Positions 34,644 to 48,457 of a stretch of 64,000 nt of DNA are shown one piece after another. Position numbers and translations under genes: made by a program. The notes beneath the pieces were generated by a model. It was given only the letters and a program-made list of their open reading frames with translations, did not search any database and was not told the origin of the DNA. The DNA is from Oscheius onirici (lineage: Eukaryota > Nematoda > Chromadorea > Rhabditida > Rhabditidae), in NCBI GenBank assembly GCA_932521025.1, contig OW051472.1:4278001-4342000 (forward strand), written 5' to 3'. Numbering within the stretch: the stretch's first letter is position 1; each line of letters begins with the position of its first letter.

Positions 34644-35914
34644 GGACAGTCTGAAAGGGGCTCGTTTACAGCCGGCACTGATAAGCAAGTTTTTCCTTCT
34701 TCTACCAGGTCAAAAAGAGTCTCTTACCAAGAATGATGCAGACCATTTGGGAGGGAAATGTGGACATAAGGAGAGGAGGGAGGGAGACTAGTAGTCCCGG
34801 CAACTAAAAGCACTTCCGATGGACAATCGGTCAAATTGCCGGAAAACGTTTAAGTCCTCCATCCTTCTTCTCAACTTTTTTCGCCTTTCAAAAACCAAGA
34901 ACCAAGAAAAGGGGAAAGCGCTGAGGTCACGGCTTTTTTCAAGCCCGAGACTTATTGAATTGTCGGCCATTTTTCGTGATAGCCATGTCCCCTCGGGGAG
35001 GGATTCTGGCGGGGATTATAGCAGTCCATAGACGGGAGGACACAAACTCTTATTTTTGAATGATTCACGCGAAGGATTCCTCTAAACGAATGGACCTTTT
35101 TTAAACAAAATTTAGGTTTTAGTACAGTATCCAATAGTTCAACAAATCGTTCTTGTCTTTCACAACAGGGTTTTCGAGTTAGTAGCTGGCAGAGTTGAGA
35201 TTCCTAGTCTGACAAGGTGCTCTTTCCAATTCGTTGTACGAAGACCTCGCAGAACTTATGTTTTCCCCGGCTTTTTTAATTGAAGACGATGTTTTCGTGC
35301 ATTTTGATGTTCTGCAAATTTGTAGAACAGATCAAGGGCTGCAACTTCGCAGAACACTAAAAGTTTTAGAAATTCCGTCTTCAAACTGACTACTCGCTAC
35401 AGTATTTTGGAAAATGGTGGACCTCTGTACAGATACAGTTGCCGAGAAAAGATCATAATGCCATTTCACAATTAATGAAATGTTCTCAGTCATTTTCAAA
35501 GAAGTTTCAGTTCATTGTTATGCTTTTAATCCGAAAAATCACGTGACCTGTAATTTGTACCCTGCAATTTGAAGTGGCTCTCATGTGAGAAACGAGGTCA
35601 TCTGGATCAATAACTGCTCTGATGACATATCCGTCGGTTATTATCCGTCTCAATCCCCAAGGTTCCCAAGTTGTGTCGCGCCTCCTTCTCTAATCGCTCC
35701 AATCGTCCTTCCCTTTTGCCGTCAACTGTGTGGCCGCGTCGGAACAAACCCCGGCTATGACGTCACGTTCCTTTTTTATTTTATCCTTCACTCACAGAGT
35801 TCTTGGCGTAATTCGGCTTAAACCGATCTATAAACAACTAAAAATATTTGTTTTATTCATCTTCCTTGTCGTTATCGAATTCAACTGATTCTTATATTTT
35901 CAGACAGTCCTCTT
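34644..35914. other. Intergenic region between divergent genes
   Basis: About 1.27 kb between the beta-lactamase-fold gene (-) and the PABIR-like gene (+). No gene is supported. It contains the hairpin repeat at 35309-35355. Long poly-pyrimidine stretches and a TTTTCAG acceptor at about 35897-35903 precede the PABIR start. Confidence 0.5.
35309..35355. repeat. Dispersed hairpin repeat, copy 2
   Basis: GTTCTGCAAATTTGTAG is followed about 13 nt later by GCTGCAACTTCGCAGAAC. The arms pair with few mismatches and match the arms of copy 1 at 26724-26770. Confidence 0.6.
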
Positions 35915-37709
35915 ATGGGAGAAAAGGAGGGTCCGCCAGTGACTGCTTCCTCCTCAGCCTCGAGTCTGACCGGGAGGACAGTCTCACCGACACCTTCCGA
36001 TGTCTCCGGTTTGTATTCTCTAATTTCATTTTGTTCGGTTTAACTCCTGTTCTACAAAAAACATGATGAAAAAACTTTAGGTCTACTCGAGAAGGACAGC
36101 GCGTCGATAGCATGCAGTCCAGCCCCATCCAATTGTTCATTTTTGAGCGAACAAGATCAAGGAGACGGATCGTTCAATAGTCGACAGTCACCGTAAAAAC
36201 ATATATTGTTTTATACAATCAAACGTTTAGGTTTTTACCCGCCAATCAGCCATCACCTTCTTCCAGTTTTTTCAGTCTCCCTCGTCCTGAATATCTCAAT
36301 GGTAAATCTCCAAAAAGTCTTGATAAAAACCCTGTAAAAGTTTCAGTCTCAATTCCTGATTCGGAGACATCGTCACGTTCCTCGATGGACGGAATAGCTC
36401 CGACTGGCCGTCACGAGTACCGAACGACAAGAAAGAGGAAGAACTCTTCGGATTCATCCAGTTCCGAGGAGAGTATTCGCACTATTGGTGACCTGACGGA
36501 TTGTGAGACTTCTAGTAGGAAGAGTAGCAAAACGAAAGTGAGTACTCTGAAATTTTTCAAACGGTAGTTTCTCAGCTGAACGAGGACGGGAATCTGATTG
36601 TTCCCGGACGAGGAGCCGACGCTCCAAGAGGACGAATCGCTAATATTAGAAGAGAAAGCAACTGTTCTGTCGACAATGATGTGAGTTTCATTCCTAGTCC
36701 TCTAAAAGTTTTTCTATCAGGCAGCCAGTGAGAGATTGGTGAGGGCGACCCAAATAGTCTCCGCCGGATTCGATGACATTATGAGCATCAGCCAAGTTCC
36801 ACCTTCTCCGGTAAGTATCCGGAATAAAAACAGAAAACTAATTTCAGCGCCGTGTCCCACCGCTTCAGACGGTCGAAGCGCCTATTTCCATAGTGACCAA
36901 TTCGTTCATCACCAGCAGTTGTTCTCCGAGTCCGACGAGAATATCCGACAAAGTCAAGCAGTGCTACTCTCCTTCCACTCAGCAGATTGTACGTGGGAAT
37001 GTGCCCTACTCACCGAGTCCCAGTCCCACTCAAAGTCCGACTAGACAACGTCTCTTGAGGTGGGTGCCTACGTCGGAGCTGAATAATCTCGACAGAAGCT
37101 TGTCTCCAATTTGCACCAAGGCTGCTCTGAAGAGAAGGTATACGACTGGCAATGGGGAGGATTTGCTCGAAGCGAAGAGACAATTCGCCAAAAACAATAC
37201 TTCTCCACTCGTCACTGACCGCAGTTTTCCATATCCAGCACCAGTTCAGCCTACATCTACAGGAGCCTTTGTTGAACCACCGTAAGTTTTCTTGACAATA
37301 GCTCCAAAAATAAGAATTTGCTCTTACAATCAGAAGTAGCGCCTTCAGCTAGAAATAAATTAGCATTCAGATTGCCAGGAGTTATTCCAACTGGAATTCT
37401 CTCGAGGAAACCCATCCAATTGGTAGAATCGTCGGAAAGAACGCCTGAATATTCGCGTAGAACAAGTATGGATTCGTTTTCGGACGATCAGAAGAGTGTT
37501 CGAGACGATCTGAGTGAGCCTTCGAGTGTGAACGTGAGTCGTGAATCAAACTAGGAAAAACGATGAGCTTCTAGCAATCTGACGAGATAATGGAGCTGGA
37601 CGACAGTACGGGAACTTGTCGAACTGATGAGGAGCAGCAACAGAAAATGGACGAGGTTCTGAAGGAAGCTCTCCAAGTTCCACTACCTCCCGATGATGAC
37701 GATTTGTGA
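35915..37709 (+). CDS. PABIR/FAM122-like PP2A regulator
   Basis: FAM122/PABIR proteins bind and modulate PP2A-B55 phosphatase. The start Met at 35915 follows a TTTTCAG acceptor (likely spliced-leader site). The protein is largely disordered and Ser/Pro-rich. The diagnostic region is ISDKVKQCYSPSTQQIV then VPYSPSPSPTQSPTRQR and KAALKRRYTTGNG, which parallels the GKQCFSPSLQSFV...PPSPIPSPT...PLKRK core of FAM122. Upstream, RLVRATQIVSAGFDDIMSIS corresponds to the helix before the core. The C-terminal part (LAFRLPGVIPTGILSRKPI to a DDDDL end) is an extension. Eight or more exons are joined in phase. A further 5' coding exon is possible. Confidence 0.8.
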
Positions 37710-37942
37710 TCTACATTCCAAGCCACGAACATATTACGCTAGTGTCATTTTGAGAGAACCAGTTTGGTCGAATATCGATGAAAAGCCTGTGATCCCATGT
37801 AGACATTGTACATGTAGATCTCTTTTCTCTTTTTTTCGTTCAATAAATGATGTTCTATATGTTTTTTGTTCTAAATGTTGTTTTGACATGACTTTATCGC
37901 TTTTACATAAGTCGTCGCTTTCATTCAGTTCTAGGGGAAATC

Positions 37943-39810
<1,868 letters not shown>

Positions 39811-40850
39811 AGCATTCTTTACTCTTTTATCATAATCACGGTTCGATCTAGGGTACTTTCGGTTGTTGTAATAAATCTATTTTCTCAAGTTCGTAGCATT
39901 TACGAGAGAGGAGTCGCTCAGCTTCATTCAATTATGGGCTACCAATTAGCTCCAACAATCTACATACCAATGGCTTTCCGGGGTTACCGTAGTACCTGAT
40001 TGAATCTGACTTCAAGCAAAGCTTCTTTTTCACATCGAACTCAGAAAACCAGAACTCTTCTTATCACCTTTAAAATGCTGTAGCGTCTCTCTCTGTGTGT
40101 GTCAGAAGCCTTAATTGGCAAAAGGTGTAATAATAAGGGGAGGTTTGTGAAGACAAGGTTTCTAACTCCCTTTCCGAGCTAGAAGTGGAGATTCCCCTTC
40201 TTTTGCGAAGACTCACAATCTATCTCACTGTTCTTAGGCTCATCTAGTCCCATGAATTCTATCCCCTTCTTTGAAAGTTACCACAGCAGATCTACCCCGA
40301 CTTCCGAATTAAGCAATGTTCCCTTAACTCTTTTATCCCAGAACTGATTAATTGCTTTTGAGTTTATCAAAGAAACTTTTCGAAAGAATAACTCATAACA
40401 ACAGGTTTCACATCGGATCTTCACAGACAGACAGACACTGCCTTGGAAGCATTTTAAAATGGACCAGCAGTCTACGGCAGCTTGCGCAGCCTCCGTATTT
40501 TAGTGGCAGGCTATCAGTGAGCCTCTCTTGGTGGTTCTACCTTCTAACTAAATGCCCCCAGACGCGCTCCCCTAAAAAAACTCTCGTTCGATTAACGATT
40601 AACATAAAAACTTTAGCCCTGGAAGGGTTTTGTAAACCTTGTAACTAAAAATAGCTTGCTACGGAACTAGACCGTAACTATAATATACAGTGTTGCGATT
40701 TGGAGCAGATGTTCTTACTGTAGCAGCAATTAAAAACTGGCCATCTTACAATTAGAATATAGTGGGTCAAAAAGGTCGCCATTCCGCCTCCGCTGATGGA
40801 ATTGTCCCTGCTCCCTGTCAGCATTCCAAGTAGTCTCACTACTCGCGACG
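39811..40850. other. Intergenic region with dispersed-repeat copy
   Basis: No gene is supported. About 40185-40360 is the longest copy of the dispersed repeat also seen near 1850 and 26381. The remainder shows nothing recognisable. Confidence 0.5.
40185..40360. repeat. Dispersed repeat, longest copy
   Basis: Contains TTTTGCGAAGACTCACAATC, CACTGTTCTTAGG, GCAGATCTACCCCGACTT and GCAATGTTCCCTTAACTC blocks. The first blocks match 1850-1970 in order; the last match 26388-26445 in order. The copies are diverged and have no obvious termini or coding content. Confidence 0.55.
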
Positions 40851-41304
40851 ATGCCGTCTCTCACAACCACCTCCCTCGTTGTCCTCTTCTTGACAGCTAT
40901 TGTTACTGCAAGTGAAGGTCTGACTCTTTCTTCTAATCTTCCGATTGTAACCTTTCAGATGAACGAATAGAGAAAAGGAGGATAGGAATGCGACTGCCAA
41001 ATCTTCTGGCACTCAGGGACAACTCACCGACGATGGTCAAGCGTCGAATTGGTAAAACATTTAATTCAGTTGCGAGGCGAATTAGCTCAAATTATCCTGT
41101 GATACCCAATCAAATCCCAAAGGTGTGTATATCTTGCCGTTAACCGAGTATATGAGTCATGGAACAAAATCAAACGGTGTACTTTCGTAACTTCAGCGCA
41201 TATTGGATTTAACGAGAGAATATTTAGGTATGCGACTTCCGAACATCATCTATCTTCGAGGCGATCACATGGCAGAGAAAAAGTTCAGTCCGTTCAGATG
41301 GTGA
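40851..41304 (+). CDS. RLPN neuropeptide precursor, NLP-19-like
   Basis: Three exons (40851-40917, 40959-41051, 41228-41304) encode 78 aa. A signal peptide (MPSLTTTSLVVLFLTAIVTA) is followed by IEKRR, a first peptide IGMRLPNLLALRDN, then VKRR and a second peptide IGMRLPNIIYLRGD with a short tail ending in a single tryptophan. The basic cleavage sites directly precede each IGMRLPN. Peptides of the form xGxRLPNxxx are, from memory, products of C. elegans nlp-19, processed in dense-core vesicles. There is no C-terminal amidation glycine right before a dibasic site. The second intron falls exactly inside the second peptide's first Gly codon. The two peptides are in separate exons, so splice variants could change copy number. 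Confidence 0.78.
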
Positions 41305-41976
41305 TCCCTTTTCACAATAAAAATGCCCCTATTGTGCCGTCACAAACAGAACTGTTGTTCTCCTCTTTCTCTGTATCGTTTATGGAAATAGTCTCGCCCT
41401 GCGGCACAGCGCCCCTGTTTCCCAGCTTCGGCTCTTCGATTTCCAATATCTGACCGGCGGGAAGACTAGCGCTTGCTATTGTCAGAACTTTGATTGACTT
41501 GCAATCACTTTTAGAACATACTGCGTTTGTTTCATTTTATGCTTCATTCTCCTTTCATTCTCGAAAATCAAATCCTTCGCCTGCTGACTGTTGTCCATAA
41601 CATCTGCCTCCTCTTCGCTTACAGACTTTGAGCGTGATGCTGATCTCGCTACCTAGTTTGAACTCGGCACAGTATTGAAACCAGCGCCGCCCTGCTAGTC
41701 ATGTCTTTTGATAACCAGTAAAGTTTTCAGTATTTTTGGAAAACACCACGGCACTAAAGTAGTAGTGAAGTGCTTTGAAAAAAAGCAAATATTTTCCAGA
41801 GGCAGGAATTGAACTTCACATATTCCGCCCTCTTACACACTATCTGTGAGTCATCTGATTGTAAGAAAGAAAGCTATTTCATCTCAAAGTTATCTGTCTA
41901 AATTCCGTAACATCTCGATTGATTCAACACCTCCTTCTGATATTAAAAAGGCGGTCGTTTACGTTCTTTTTTCCAG
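41305..41976. other. Intergenic region
   Basis: No gene is seen. A minus-strand B-box-like GTTCAATTCCTGCC at about 41801-41814 with TAGTGTGTAAGAGGGCGG upstream resembles half of a tRNA and may be a tRNA-derived fragment. A TTTTTTCCAG acceptor ends at 41976. Confidence 0.4.
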
Positions 41977-42880
41977 ATGGGCATTCAAAAAGGAGCCAGA
42001 AGTGCTACAAACAGCACAACGAATCTGACAGATTCGGCCAACAAGGCCAGCGTATTTGAGGGCTTCGAAGTCTCGTTGTTCACCTTCAAAGTCATGCTGT
42101 TGCTCATGATCGCCGTAGATGTTCTCTTCGTCGGCACTTACATTTTCTCAACCAATGGTAACATTTTTTGAGAAAACAAATACAGTTATTAGATCACCTG
42201 GGAAACATCAGTCTAATAGCTTACGGCTATATGGGTCTGCTTCTGCTCGCCATCATTGGAATCTTCTGGAACCAGCCAAGACTACTCTCTCCTATGAACA
42301 TCTGCTGGCTGACCACGGTCCTGGTAGCCGTTCTGATACTCGTCTTCTCATGTTTCGAGTATGTGTCTTGTTCTTTCCGAATCCATTTTCATCCTGGTAA
42401 GTCTCACCACATTCGATCAAAGTTTCTTTAGACGAGAGTCGTCAGTGTTCCTTGACTTTCGTCAGGTCACATGTAGACATTGCCGTCTACGTAACAGTTC
42501 TTAGCGTCAAATTGTCGCAGACCTTCTTGTGCATCCTCGTCGGTCATCTCCTTCACAAGGCAATCAGGCAAGTAATTGTTCTTTTGGCAAAGTTTGCCCA
42601 GCTCTCGATAACTTTTAAAAGTGAGCAAAACATCTAAAAAAACTTGAAAGTACCGTCTTGAAACTAAAGTCTTCTAATCGAGAATTTATGCTACTCGCTC
42701 ATTTTTGTTTAGAATCAAGAGTTTCGATGCTAACAAACACGGATCTGATGACGACGAAGACGAAGATGTGGTATGTTTTGGCGAATGAAATGAGTATGTG
42801 ACAACTTTCAGATGGTGGTATTTGAAAGGACGAATGGAAACAATTCTACTGAAAAAGTTAACGACGCCGCCATTGCCTGA
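41977..42880 (+). CDS. Four-transmembrane protein, family not recognised
   Basis: The ATG is immediately after TTTTTTCCAG, a likely spliced-leader acceptor. Exons cover 41977-42159, about 42194-42359, 42432-42465, 42521-42565, 42713-42771 and 42812-42880. There are four hydrophobic helices (KVMLLLMIAVDVLFVGTYIF, ISLIAYGYMGLLLLAIIGIF, ICWLTTVLVAVLILVFSCF and TFLCILVGHLL). An acidic cytosolic tail follows (GSDDDEDEDV). N-terminal NST and NLT sites lie before TM1, so they are glycosylated only if that end is luminal. One intron uses a GC donor (AG/GCAAGT at about 42566), required by phase. Tetraspan topology without the CCG motif of tetraspanins; function unknown. Confidence 0.65.
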
Positions 42881-43101
42881 TAACTTGTGGGAAACTTTGT
42901 CTGTATTAAATATTTGATTCGTGTAGCTTTTTAGACACAAAAGAATGTGGTCGGTTTCCCATATCCATTCGGACAATCTGCGCAGTACGATTTTTTCCAA
43001 CGAACAGCCGGGAACTATCCAGTCTTTTGGGGAGTTTTTCACCCGAACCCCACCCCAATGGACGATAAAAAGCGCTGCAGGTGGCGGAAAAGATAGCGAC
43101 T

Positions 43102-44238
43102 ATGTCCTCTCTAGGTCACTTTAGCGCGGGCTTATGCCTTGCTGGAGTCCTCTTTGCCTTGGCCGGAGTCGTCCACATCGTCAACGACATCAACAATCTT
43201 CGCGATGAGGTAATTTTTGTCAATTGATGGTGGATATTGTCAATTTAGGTCGAGTCTCGCATGGACGAATTCAAGATCATGGCTGAAGACACTTGGGACA
43301 GACTTTTGATTCTCCAGAGTCCTACTGGATCCTCTCTCAACGCTATGCCCAGTGTCTTCCGTAAGAAGAGATATATCTACCCTGGAATGTGCAATTGTGA
43401 CAGCAACAGTCAAGGTTGTCCTGCTGGACCTCCCGGTATGCCTGGAAAACCCGGAAATCGTGGAGAAGAAGGTCATCCTGGAGAGTCTGGAAAGCCTGGA
43501 GCTAGTGGAGTTTCTCTTCTAGCTGTTCACGATCAACCCGGAGGCTGTATCAAGTGCCCGCCTGGACCCGAGGGACCTCCAGGACCACCTGGACCTGAAG
43601 GAGAGAAGGGATACCAAGGAAGCTCTGGAAAGCCTGGACCTAATGGCAATGATGGAGCAAATGGACCGGAAGGACCTCAAGGAGATCAAGGTCAACCGGG
43701 AATGGTCGGATTCGGAGGAATGAACGGTCCTGATGGAATGCCCGGTACCGCCAGCTTCCCTGGAGCTCCTGGCCTACCTGGTCCCGATGGATGGATGGGT
43801 GCTCCCGGTCTTCCCGGCAAACACGGAGACAATGGAGAAGACGGAGCTGCAGGTGAAGAAGGACCTCAAGGAACCCCAGGATCACCTGGACACGATGGAC
43901 ATCCTGGCCTTCCCGGACAGGGAGGAAAGGCCGGCTCTGGTGGAGACGATGCTGCCTACTGTCCTTGCCCGCCTCGTGGTGAGAGTGACCAGCCTCCCAG
44001 AGGAGGAAATAATGGACCTAAGGGTGGTAACAATCCTTCTGGAGGATACCCCGCCGGACCTGTTCATCCTCAAACCCCCGTCCAGCCCTCTGCTCCTCAG
44101 AACCCGGAAGGAGACACCCCTGCCACTTATTCTGGCGGACCTTCTCCTTCCAATGGTGGCTACAATTCTCCTCCTCCCAGCCACTATCCTTCCCAGCCGT
44201 CTGGATACGGTCGCAGACGTCGTGTTCGTCTTCACTAG
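43102..44238 (+). CDS. Cuticle collagen
   Basis: A structural protein of the nematode exoskeleton, secreted by the hypodermis. Two exons (43102-43209, 43249-44238) encode 365 aa. The N-terminus is a Col_cuticle_N-type segment with a hydrophobic anchor (LCLAGVLFALAGVVHIVNDI) and DEFKIMAEDTWDRL. A furin-type cleavage box (VFRKKR) precedes cysteine-flanked Gly-x-y blocks: Cys knot CNCDSNSQGC, about 14 triplets, an interruption with GGCIKCP, then long Gly-x-y runs to CPCPPRG. The tail is Pro/Asn/Gly-rich and ends YGRRRRVRLH. Codon use is biased to GGA and CCT/CCC as usual for highly expressed collagens. No in-frame upstream start is preferred. Confidence 0.95.
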
Positions 44239-44709
44239 TTTCACAAATAAATCTGCAGCCAATTTTTTTATTTGCATGTCTGTGAACAGGACGCAGGGGA
44301 AGAGACAATGGGCAACTCTCTCACTCTCATTCCTCACAAATCTTCTTGAGCTCTGACAATAACATGATCTGACTATATAAACAACTCTCACACGGGGGAG
44401 ATAACAACGGGTCTACAACGACCCCAAATTAATACTCGTACTTTTGAGAGCAACTTTTACATATAACACAAAATAGAATTTTGAAACGCGCGCGCGGGTT
44501 GAAAAAAAAGAATAAGTACTCTCTCAGTAGACGAGTAGAAGGACCCTCACACACTTACTCGCATCATGACTTTTTGGGAAATAACACTCTCACGCCGCGA
44601 GGAAAAACGAAATAGGACATTCGGGGCATAGGGAGGAAGGACTAGGCGGGCACTAAACACTATGGGGTTCACAAAACATGGCAGCTTATGCGGATTCAGT
44701 CGGATGGGA
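44239..44709. other. Intergenic region between convergent genes
   Basis: 3' flanks of the collagen (+) and importin alpha (-). A short CGCGCGCGCG tract occurs at about 44487-44497. No gene is supported. Confidence 0.5.
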
Positions 44710-46608
44710 TCAGTTGAAGTTCCACCCTTCGTTCGGGTTGGGAGCACTTCCGGATGGATCGAAGTCTCCGTGCGTGGCAGCTCCTTCGTCATCGTCGTCC
44801 GTACTAAAAATCGTTTTGATATATTCTGACTGCTACTTTTCGGTAGATTAATACAGTTGGAAAGAGAGAACCAACCTGAAATAGGTGTCGATAATCTCGT
44901 AGGTCAGCTTATAGATCTCGTCGTTGGTGTGAGTCTGCAGGTACTCAATCTTGTCTAATCCGCCGCATCCTTCTATTTCGTTGCAGATCAACTCTTGTTT
45001 ATCACCAGACATCTTCAGAATGTTGTTGATTCCATCAAGAACCACCTCAAGTTGTCGAATGGAAACAAAAGGAAAAGTCTACATACCTGTACTATTTGTG
45101 TGTCTTTGCAGTCTAGCAGATTGCAGAATGGCGCAATGACTCCACACTCGACCATGTGCATTACTTGATCAGAACGACCAGAAATGGTCACATTGCTGAC
45201 AGCCCATGCGGCTTCTTTCTGGGTATGGAAGTCTCCTTTGTCGAGAAGGTTGATGATCATGGGCATGAGACCAGCATCGAGAACAGCCTGGACCTGGTTC
45301 TGGTTGCCGGCTGTGATGTTCGACAGGAACCAGACAGCTTCCTTGTTGATCTTTTCCCGGAAATGAGTCAAAAGTCCGGGCATCTGTTGAAGGACTCCAG
45401 AGTCGAGAACACATTGAGTCTGTTCGTCCGTTCCAGTTACGATATTTCCGACAGCGCGAAGAGCTGCCGTCTGAACCTTGACTTCTTTGTTTCCAAGAAG
45501 AGGAATGAGTTGAGGGACGACCTGAAAGAAATCTTTCGGTTCTTCTCAATTCTTAAAACTCACTCCGCTGTCGATGACCATTTGGATCTGTTCATTGCCA
45601 CCGTCATTCAGATAAGACAGAGCCCAGATTGTGTCGACCAGGATGTTGGTGTCGTCGTGATTGATCAAAAGAGCCAGAGCGGGAAGAATGATTCCCACGA
45701 CTTCGGGGGAAAGAGGAGGCTCTTTGGCACGACACAGATTCACGATAACCCAGGTGACGTTGCGAAGAAAGCCGAGAGGAATCTCTGGATTGATGAAGGC
45801 GAGAAGTGGCTGGAGGATTCCCAGTTGTAGACAGTAGTCACGGAAGTGTGGACCGTCTCCAATGATGTTTCCGAGTGCCCAGACGGCCTGCTCACAGACA
45901 TTCATGTTGCCACTCGAGAGGAGTTGAAGGAAAAGTGGGACAGCTCCAGCATTGACCACAGCTTGAGTCTGGGCAGAAGTTCCCGAAGCAATGTTGGTCA
46001 AGGCCCAGGCAGCCTCGAATTGAATGTTGACGCTGAAAATTGACTGATAGAATCTTTCCAGGAACATGCTTTTTGGATTGAAGATTTTACAAAATTCTGA
46101 TGACTGCAAACTTAGCCTAGCGCATATCAACGATTACAACTTTGCATTGAAAGGCTTTGTGTCTTTTAGCCAAATGCAAGTGGATCAATGGGATTTGTCT
46201 TACTCAGTTGAACTCAGACAGTGAACAAGGATAGGAAGAATTCCACTGGAAATGAGGTCGTCAATTGGCGGATTCCGGTCAAGAGAGAGCATCTTCCTTG
46301 CCTGCTGGACAGCATTGAGCCGAATAGCTGCATCTTCACTTTGGGCCAGCTGAACAATTTGCGTGAGGACAGAGGTGTCGAAAGGACCTGAAGCAACAGG
46401 AGCGGATCTGTCTACCTCTTCTCTGCAAAAAAGTCTTCTTTTATTTTTTTTCTGACTGAAATTACTCATTGACATTGATGTTTCTCCGCTTCGAGAGCAG
46501 ATCCTCGCGTTTGTCTTTTCTAATAGAGACGACTTCTTCAATGCGCTGGTTTTTGGACATGGCATCCTTGCCTTTGTTCTTATATTGAGTCATACGAGAA
46601 TCTCCCAT
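44710..46608 (-). CDS. ima-3: Importin subunit alpha (KPNA3/4 class)
   Basis: The nuclear-import adaptor that binds classical NLS cargo and importin beta. The N-terminal importin-beta-binding region is basic ([17 protein letters not shown]). About ten armadillo repeats follow, with the NLS-binding W-x-x-x-N arrays: [60 protein letters not shown] and [10 protein letters not shown]. The acidic-to-polar C-terminus ([17 protein letters not shown]) ends GWNFN. The start ATG is at 46608 and TGA at 44710-44712. IBB and the rest are joined by short introns, with one of about 170 bp near 46033-46203. Similarity in the C-terminal arm ([16 protein letters not shown]) fits KPNA3/4 and C. elegans ima-3; the exact paralogue is inferred. 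Confidence 0.92.
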
Positions 46609-46960
46609 GGTTGAACTGAAACGGAATATCGAGATATCACAAGTAAGATTATAAGGAAGTGTTTACGACAGGGAAAAACAAGGAGAGAGTTTGGAAAACA
46701 TCCCAATCTAAGAGTTTCCCGAGTTTCCAGCCTGGTCTCGTCTTTGCTATATGTGTTCCGGAAAAATCAAATGAGAAGAGAAACTACTAAAAGAATTAAT
46801 TAGAGTGAATCAATAGAATAAAGCTACTGCGAAATGCATGACCAGTACTCTCCCGTCTGCTGTTTACACTAAATTCGCTGCGGGACCCAGATCTCGTCGA
46901 ACATTTTTTTTTCTTAAGAATTTTGAGTGCTTGAATGAGTCGTCTTTGCCTTCTCAAAAA
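46609..46960. promoter_or_regulatory. Divergent promoter region between importin alpha and syntaxin
   Basis: About 350 bp separates the two divergent start codons, so both promoters should lie here. I see no conserved element that I can name. Confidence 0.4.
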
Positions 46961-48207
46961 ATGGTAAGAGATCGGCTGGCAGATTTGCGTTCAAAGGTTT
47001 GAGGAATGTCTTATTTCTCATGTAAAGACCGTTTTAGCAAAGCAAGAAGCAGACAGATGAGGAAGACGGCTCGAATTCTGCACACGACCCACTGATAACG
47101 CGAGAAGAGTGGAATTCAGTCGATGGAGTACGTTTTTTTTTGCATATTTTATCCTTGTTTTACAGTTTTTAGAACGATGTACCACTGCAAATCGCGAGCT
47201 GGCGATAATAGAAGGCTATTTGGCACAAATCAAGACGATTCATCAGAAAATATTGTCCCAGCCTGGCTCTGATAAAGGTTTGGCATTTTTCATACATTTT
47301 TATCATTCAATTTTTTTCAGAATTCGGTGGAGAATTGAGATCACTTTATGGCAAATTCGCCGATGAATCGAGACGATTACGTACAGTCGTGCAAAGTAAT
47401 CACTTTGTTTGTTTGTTTACCACTATTTTGCCCAGAATTGGACGCCGAAGCAAATGCAGAAAAACCGCTGTCAGCTCCTGAAGAGAACAAAAACTCGGTA
47501 AACAATAGAATCAAGAAGAATCAGGTAGAGCGTATTCCGTCTCTTCTATGTAACAATTCAGATACGCGTGATCTCTACAAGACTTTTCAATGTCATCAAC
47601 AAGTTCAACAGCGAACAGGGCGATTACAAGCAGAAACACTTGCAGGAGATTAAGCGTACTTTGAAAATTCGTAACTTTTCGTGACGTTTCATTTGCAAAT
47701 TTCGTTTTCAGAAGGTCATGAAGTAGCTGAAAGTGACGTGAATGATGCTATTGAAAAGGGCGAAATCGATAATCTGACCAAAGGGCTCATGTTGGCGGTC
47801 GCCGACAAGAGGGCTATTTTCCAGGATGTTCAGGCTCGTCACACGGAAATTCTCGCACTGGAGACAAGTATTCGAGAATTACACGAACTCTTCACCGACA
47901 TGTTGCATCTTGTTCAAAGCCAGGTTTTCTTTTGTTCTAAACGTGATTTCACGATTGAATTCAGGGCGAAATGATCGATAATATTGAGCAGAACGTGAAC
48001 ACGGCAGTGGACTACGCCAACAAGGCCAAGACGAACGTAATTGGAGCAAAAACGGCACAGAGGCGAGCTCGAAAGGTCCGTTCTTACATTATCTAGACAA
48101 CATTGATTCAGATGAAAATTTTCATATGCATTGGACTGACAATTCTAGCCGTTATTCTCTTCTTCATACTCCAGAGCATCGTTTGTCTCTACACTCCTAT
48201 CTGCTAG
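46961..48207 (+). CDS. Syntaxin (Qa-SNARE)
   Basis: A plasma- or endosomal-membrane t-SNARE. It starts MVRDRLADLRSKSK, resembling the N-peptide of plasma-membrane syntaxins. A helical Habc region includes FLERCTTANRELAIIEGYL and KTFNVINKFNSEQGDYKQKH-like helices with IRVISTRLFNVINKFN. The SNARE helix is [44 protein letters not shown], including the central Gln of Qa-SNAREs, followed by a basic juxtamembrane KTAQRRARK and a C-terminal membrane anchor (IFICIGLTILAVILFFIL). Nine exons join in phase; stop at 48205-48207. The paralogue (syntaxin 1-4 type) is not settled. The next gene starts 250 bp downstream. Confidence 0.88.
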
Positions 48208-48457
48208 TCTTTTTAAAATCCAGTAATTTCCCCCGATCTCCCATATAGCTAATTGTCTGCAATACACATTTGGATGTTTTAATCTCAATAGAACATTTTT
48301 GTCAGCCTTAATTTTTATATCGGCATTCTAATACGAGTATGTACTAATTTTTGCTCAATGAATAGCTTTTATATCCGTTTTTGTTTTGAGAACCGTGTCA
48401 TTTTCTCATGATTACCTCTTCCTTTGAATCTAACAGATAAAATGCTAAGTCTTTCAG

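Noticed and set aside
41052-41227. Additional neuropeptide exon with RISSNYPVIPNQIPK
   Set aside because: Including it breaks the phase needed for the second RLPN peptide.
43640-44391. Long frames opposite and beside the collagen
   Set aside because: They are by-products of the Gly-x-y repeat composition.
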